In this document: positions 61,973 to 64,000 of the stretch, in pieces
Position numbering within the stretch: the first letter of the stretch is position 1
Layout: every line of letters starts with the position of its first letter
DNA from: Parabacteroides distasonis
GTDB taxonomy: Bacteria; Bacteroidota; Bacteroidia; Bacteroidales; Tannerellaceae
Assembly (NCBI GenBank): GCA_015060925.1
Contig: SUXM01000001.1
Coordinates: forward strand, 1-64,000
DNA length: 64,000 nt
Direction of reading: 5' to 3'
The notes under the pieces: model-generated
The model's input: the letters and a program-made list of their open reading frames with translations, nothing else
Told to the model about the DNA's origin: nothing
Databases searched by the model: none
Translations under genes and position numbers: made by a program

Positions 61973-63091
61973 ATGAAGACTAAATTAGTTATTATTGTAG
62001 TAAGTTTTTTCTTTCTTGCTGCTTGTAATCAATTTACATCTTCATCCAAAGATCGTTTGGGCAAGCAAATGTATAGTATGCAAGAACTTGCCCATAAACG
62101 ATTTCAATTGGATGATAGTACAACTCAAGTGTTGTCATATGTACAAACTTTTGCAGAAAATGATACATTAAAATTGGCATTATATAATAAGCCATTACAT
62201 AATATTTGCTTTTTTGATGTAAATAGTGGACGAGGTATTGGAAAAGTTCAATTAAAGAAAGAGGGACCTCATGCTATAGGAAATGATATCAGAGGATTTC
62301 TGTATATAAATAGGGATTCTATTTTTGTTTATCAGTATTGGAAAAAACGATTGTTATTATTGAATAACAAAGGTGAAATTTTGCGAAAGTATGAACTGTT
62401 ATCAAAAATTCTTTCGGAACCTTTACCTAATACAAATTTACCAATTAAAAAAGTTGGAGATGAAATTATATTACAAGGTCAGGGATTAATAAATAATCCA
62501 ATAGGTGTAACATCTTTATTTAATTTAAAAGAAAATAATATTCGTTGTGTAAATCCATATCCTTATTTATATTATGGGGATAATAAAGATAATATTTGGC
62601 AAACTTTTGCTTATAATGTTATTCCCTATACTTTAAATAATCATCAAGAAATGGTTTTAAGTTTTCCTGCTGATGATAGTATTAGGGTATATAATATAAA
62701 AACAGGAAAAACAGATGCCTATTTTGCGGGTTATTCAAAGGATTATCCAATTCGCCCAGCAAAATCTCCATCAGAAAAAAATGTGGAGGAGCATGTTTAT
62801 AAGCAGATACAATATGCTGGAATTTATTATGATCAATGGAATGATTTGTATTATCGTATTTTGACATTACCTCTTTTTGATTATGATGTAAATGCCAAAG
62901 AATTTTTAGATAGAAATATAGCAGTAATAATTTTGGATTCTACTTTTGAAAAAGTTGGAGAATATAATCTTATGGAAAAAACTCGATTATGTTCTCATTG
63001 TTTTGTTTCAAAAGAAGGATTACATATTAATACAATTTCAGAAGATGATGATTTTTTGACGTTTATAACTCTTAGTGTTTTTAAATTATGA
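61973..63091 (+). CDS. DUF4221-type propeller lipoprotein
   Basis: 372 aa, SPaseII signal (FFLAAC18). Beta-rich repeats with VQLKKEGPHAIGNDIRGF, NRDSIFVYQYWKKRLLLLNN and DSIRVYNIKTGKTDAYFAG match DUF4221. It is a distant relative of the BF3164-like proteins in the same array. Its stop overlaps the next start by 4 bp. Confidence 0.8.
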   Translation: MKTKLVIIVVSFFFLAACNQFTSSSKDRLGKQMYSMQELAHKRFQLDDSTTQVLSYVQTFAENDTLKLALYNKPLHNICFFDVNSGRGIGKVQLKKEGPHAIGNDIRGFLYINRDSIFVYQYWKKRLLLLNNKGEILRKYELLSKILSEPLPNTNLPIKKVGDEIILQGQGLINNPIGVTSLFNLKENNIRCVNPYPYLYYGDNKDNIWQTFAYNVIPYTLNNHQEMVLSFPADDSIRVYNIKTGKTDAYFAGYSKDYPIRPAKSPSEKNVEEHVYKQIQYAGIYYDQWNDLYYRILTLPLFDYDVNAKEFLDRNIAVIILDSTFEKVGEYNLMEKTRLCSHCFVSKEGLHINTISEDDDFLTFITLSVFKL

Positions 63092-63504
63092 GATGGTTAT
63101 TTTTTCTTTTTATAATTGTATTTATTTCATCTTGTGATACAAAGAGTAAATATGAAAAGTATCTTAAAGAACAATTAACAAGTATATATTCATTGGAAGA
63201 GTTGAATAAATATGATTTTATAGTAGCTATACCTCGAAAAGGATGTCTTTCTTGTATAAAATCAGCGGAGAATTTTTTTTATAAAAATAAAGATAAAAAG
63301 AGATTTGTTTTTATCTTTACAAGGATAGATTCTCTTAAAAAATTAAAATTAGAAATAGGAGGAGAAAATTTAGAAAAAGAAAATGTAAAAGTTGATTTGA
63401 ATAGTATTTTTTATGATAGAAGGTTTAAAGATAGTGCTTATCCTTTGTTGATAATAAATAATAAAAAGGGACAATTCAAATATAAAAAATTAGTCCATTA
63501 TTAA
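63088..63504 (+). CDS. small thioredoxin-like lipoprotein
   Basis: 138 aa, SPaseII signal (FISSC16). The mature part begins with a strand (FIVAIPRKGCLSCIKSAENF) whose CLSC matches a thioredoxin-like CxxC, then a helix, a strand (KRFVFIFTRIDS) and a final strand before PLLIINNKKGQ, which resembles the cis-Pro region. It could act on the cysteines of the neighbouring peptides; this is inference. Coupled to the DUF4221 gene. Confidence 0.65.
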   Translation: MRWLFFLFIIVFISSCDTKSKYEKYLKEQLTSIYSLEELNKYDFIVAIPRKGCLSCIKSAENFFYKNKDKKRFVFIFTRIDSLKKLKLEIGGENLEKENVKVDLNSIFYDRRFKDSAYPLLIINNKKGQFKYKKLVHY

Positions 63505-63524
63505 TAACTGTATGGCTGTACTAT

Positions 63525-63743
63525 ATGTTCAATATGCCAACTAAATGTATAATATTGTTGTTTCTTTTGTTTGTTGCATGTACGCAGAAGAGGAATAGTC
63601 TGTTGGAGACCGCTTTAGAACAGTCTTATGGCAATCGTGGGGAATGGGAAAGTGTGATCAATCATTATGCTTCCAATCCGGAGAAACAGGAAGCAGCCCG
63701 TTTCTTGATTGCCAATATGTTGGGGAAACTGGTTGGGTGGTGA
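63525..63743 (+). pseudogene. truncated lipoprotein gene fragment
   Basis: 72 aa: lipoprotein signal (LLFVAC), then LLETALEQSYGNRGEWESVI and EKQEAARFLIANM. This matches the start of a family of large Bacteroidota lipoproteins whose N-terminus reads ...NPEKLxAARFLIxNM, as I recall, before a transglutaminase-like domain. The frame then reads LGKLVGW and stops. Five bases later the direct repeat (copy 2) begins, so the gene was most likely cut by the recombination that placed the repeat here. Confidence 0.65.
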
Positions 63744-63748
63744 TGTGA

Positions 63749-63897
63749 GAAATCTATCCAAACGCTATCAAAAAAGGAAAAATATTAGGAGATAAAAACT
63801 TAATATATTGTTTGTTATAGATTATTTTTTGTGTGAGTATTCCGAATGAAGCTTTTATTTCAGTCCTTTGTAAAGTTCATCAATAAAAGAAAAAAAT
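63749..63897 (+). repeat. NVEALA leader direct repeat, copy 2
   Basis: Near copy of 58690-58839, ending at the ATG of the partial NVEALA gene. About 5.06 kb separate the starts of the two copies. Confidence 0.92.
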
Positions 63898-64000
63898 ATG
63901 AAAAAGAAATGGATTACATTCGGAGTATTTATTATTAGTGTAGGAGCTTTTTATTGTGTAGAACAACAGCAAAGTTCCGAGTTAAGTTCTTTGGTATTGG
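63898..64000 (+). CDS. NVEALA-type peptide gene, 5' part only
   Basis: 34 codons before the window end: MKKKWITFGVFIISVGAFYC, then a QQQSSELSSL stretch. The N-terminal helix and Ser/Leu-rich spacer match the other NVEALA peptides; the NVEALA motif itself would lie just beyond the window. Confidence 0.65.
   Translation, partial: MKKKWITFGVFIISVGAFYCVEQQQSSELSSLVL

Overview
The window is chromosomal DNA from a gut-type Bacteroidales, most likely Parabacteroides or a close relative. The evidence is the SusC/SusD pairs, promoters of the TTTG-N19-21-TAnnTTTG type with few Shine-Dalgarno sites, an Rnf operon, NVEALA peptides and many SPaseII lipoproteins. No rRNA, tRNA, CRISPR or prophage is visible. 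The species is inferred; a steroid/bile-acid reductase cluster resembling one reported in Parabacteroides merdae points the same way.

Left part (1-25.7 kb). Housekeeping genes come first: a guaA whose glutaminase half is eroded, an M28 peptidase, a flavodoxin/ferredoxin protein, a TlpA-like lipoprotein, an S4 protein, pth and rplY. Next is a long leftward block from 17.0 to 7.5 kb: tolC, RND adaptor, RND pump, a small PII-like protein, an atypical response regulator, a SRD5A-type 5-alpha-reductase, an Old-Yellow-Enzyme reductase and an SDR, with a divergent AraC regulator. The last three enzymes have the composition of the isoallolithocholate-type pathway. After that come an ECF sigma factor with an unknown membrane partner, argB preceded by four phased dyads, a double-ATPase ABC protein, DUF6057 and a CxxCH/WD40-like lipoprotein.

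Middle part (25.8-44.8 kb). One ordinary susC-susD-phosphoesterase operon is followed by an apparent phase-variation locus. Two susC-susD-lipoprotein cassettes lie head to head. Only the left susC has a signal peptide and promoter; the right one starts at codon 65 of the family. A 30-bp inverted repeat (one mismatch) with a 15-bp dyad core lies at exactly this codon in both copies, in the same codon phase. A tyrosine recombinase gene follows the right cassette. Inverting about 0.6 kb would move the promoter and export signal from one cassette to the other.

Right part (44.8-64 kb). rarA and a serC-serA-DUF1015 operon are followed by a HAD hydrolase, the leftward rseC-rnfBCDGEA operon, and a DUF3078 barrel. 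A membrane-anchored winged-helix regulator then faces an AT-rich array of NVEALA-type peptide genes, each followed by a propeller-type lipoprotein gene (BF3164-like, DUF4221). A 150-bp leader is directly repeated at the start of the array and near the window's right edge, where it abuts a truncated gene and starts another NVEALA gene cut by the window end.
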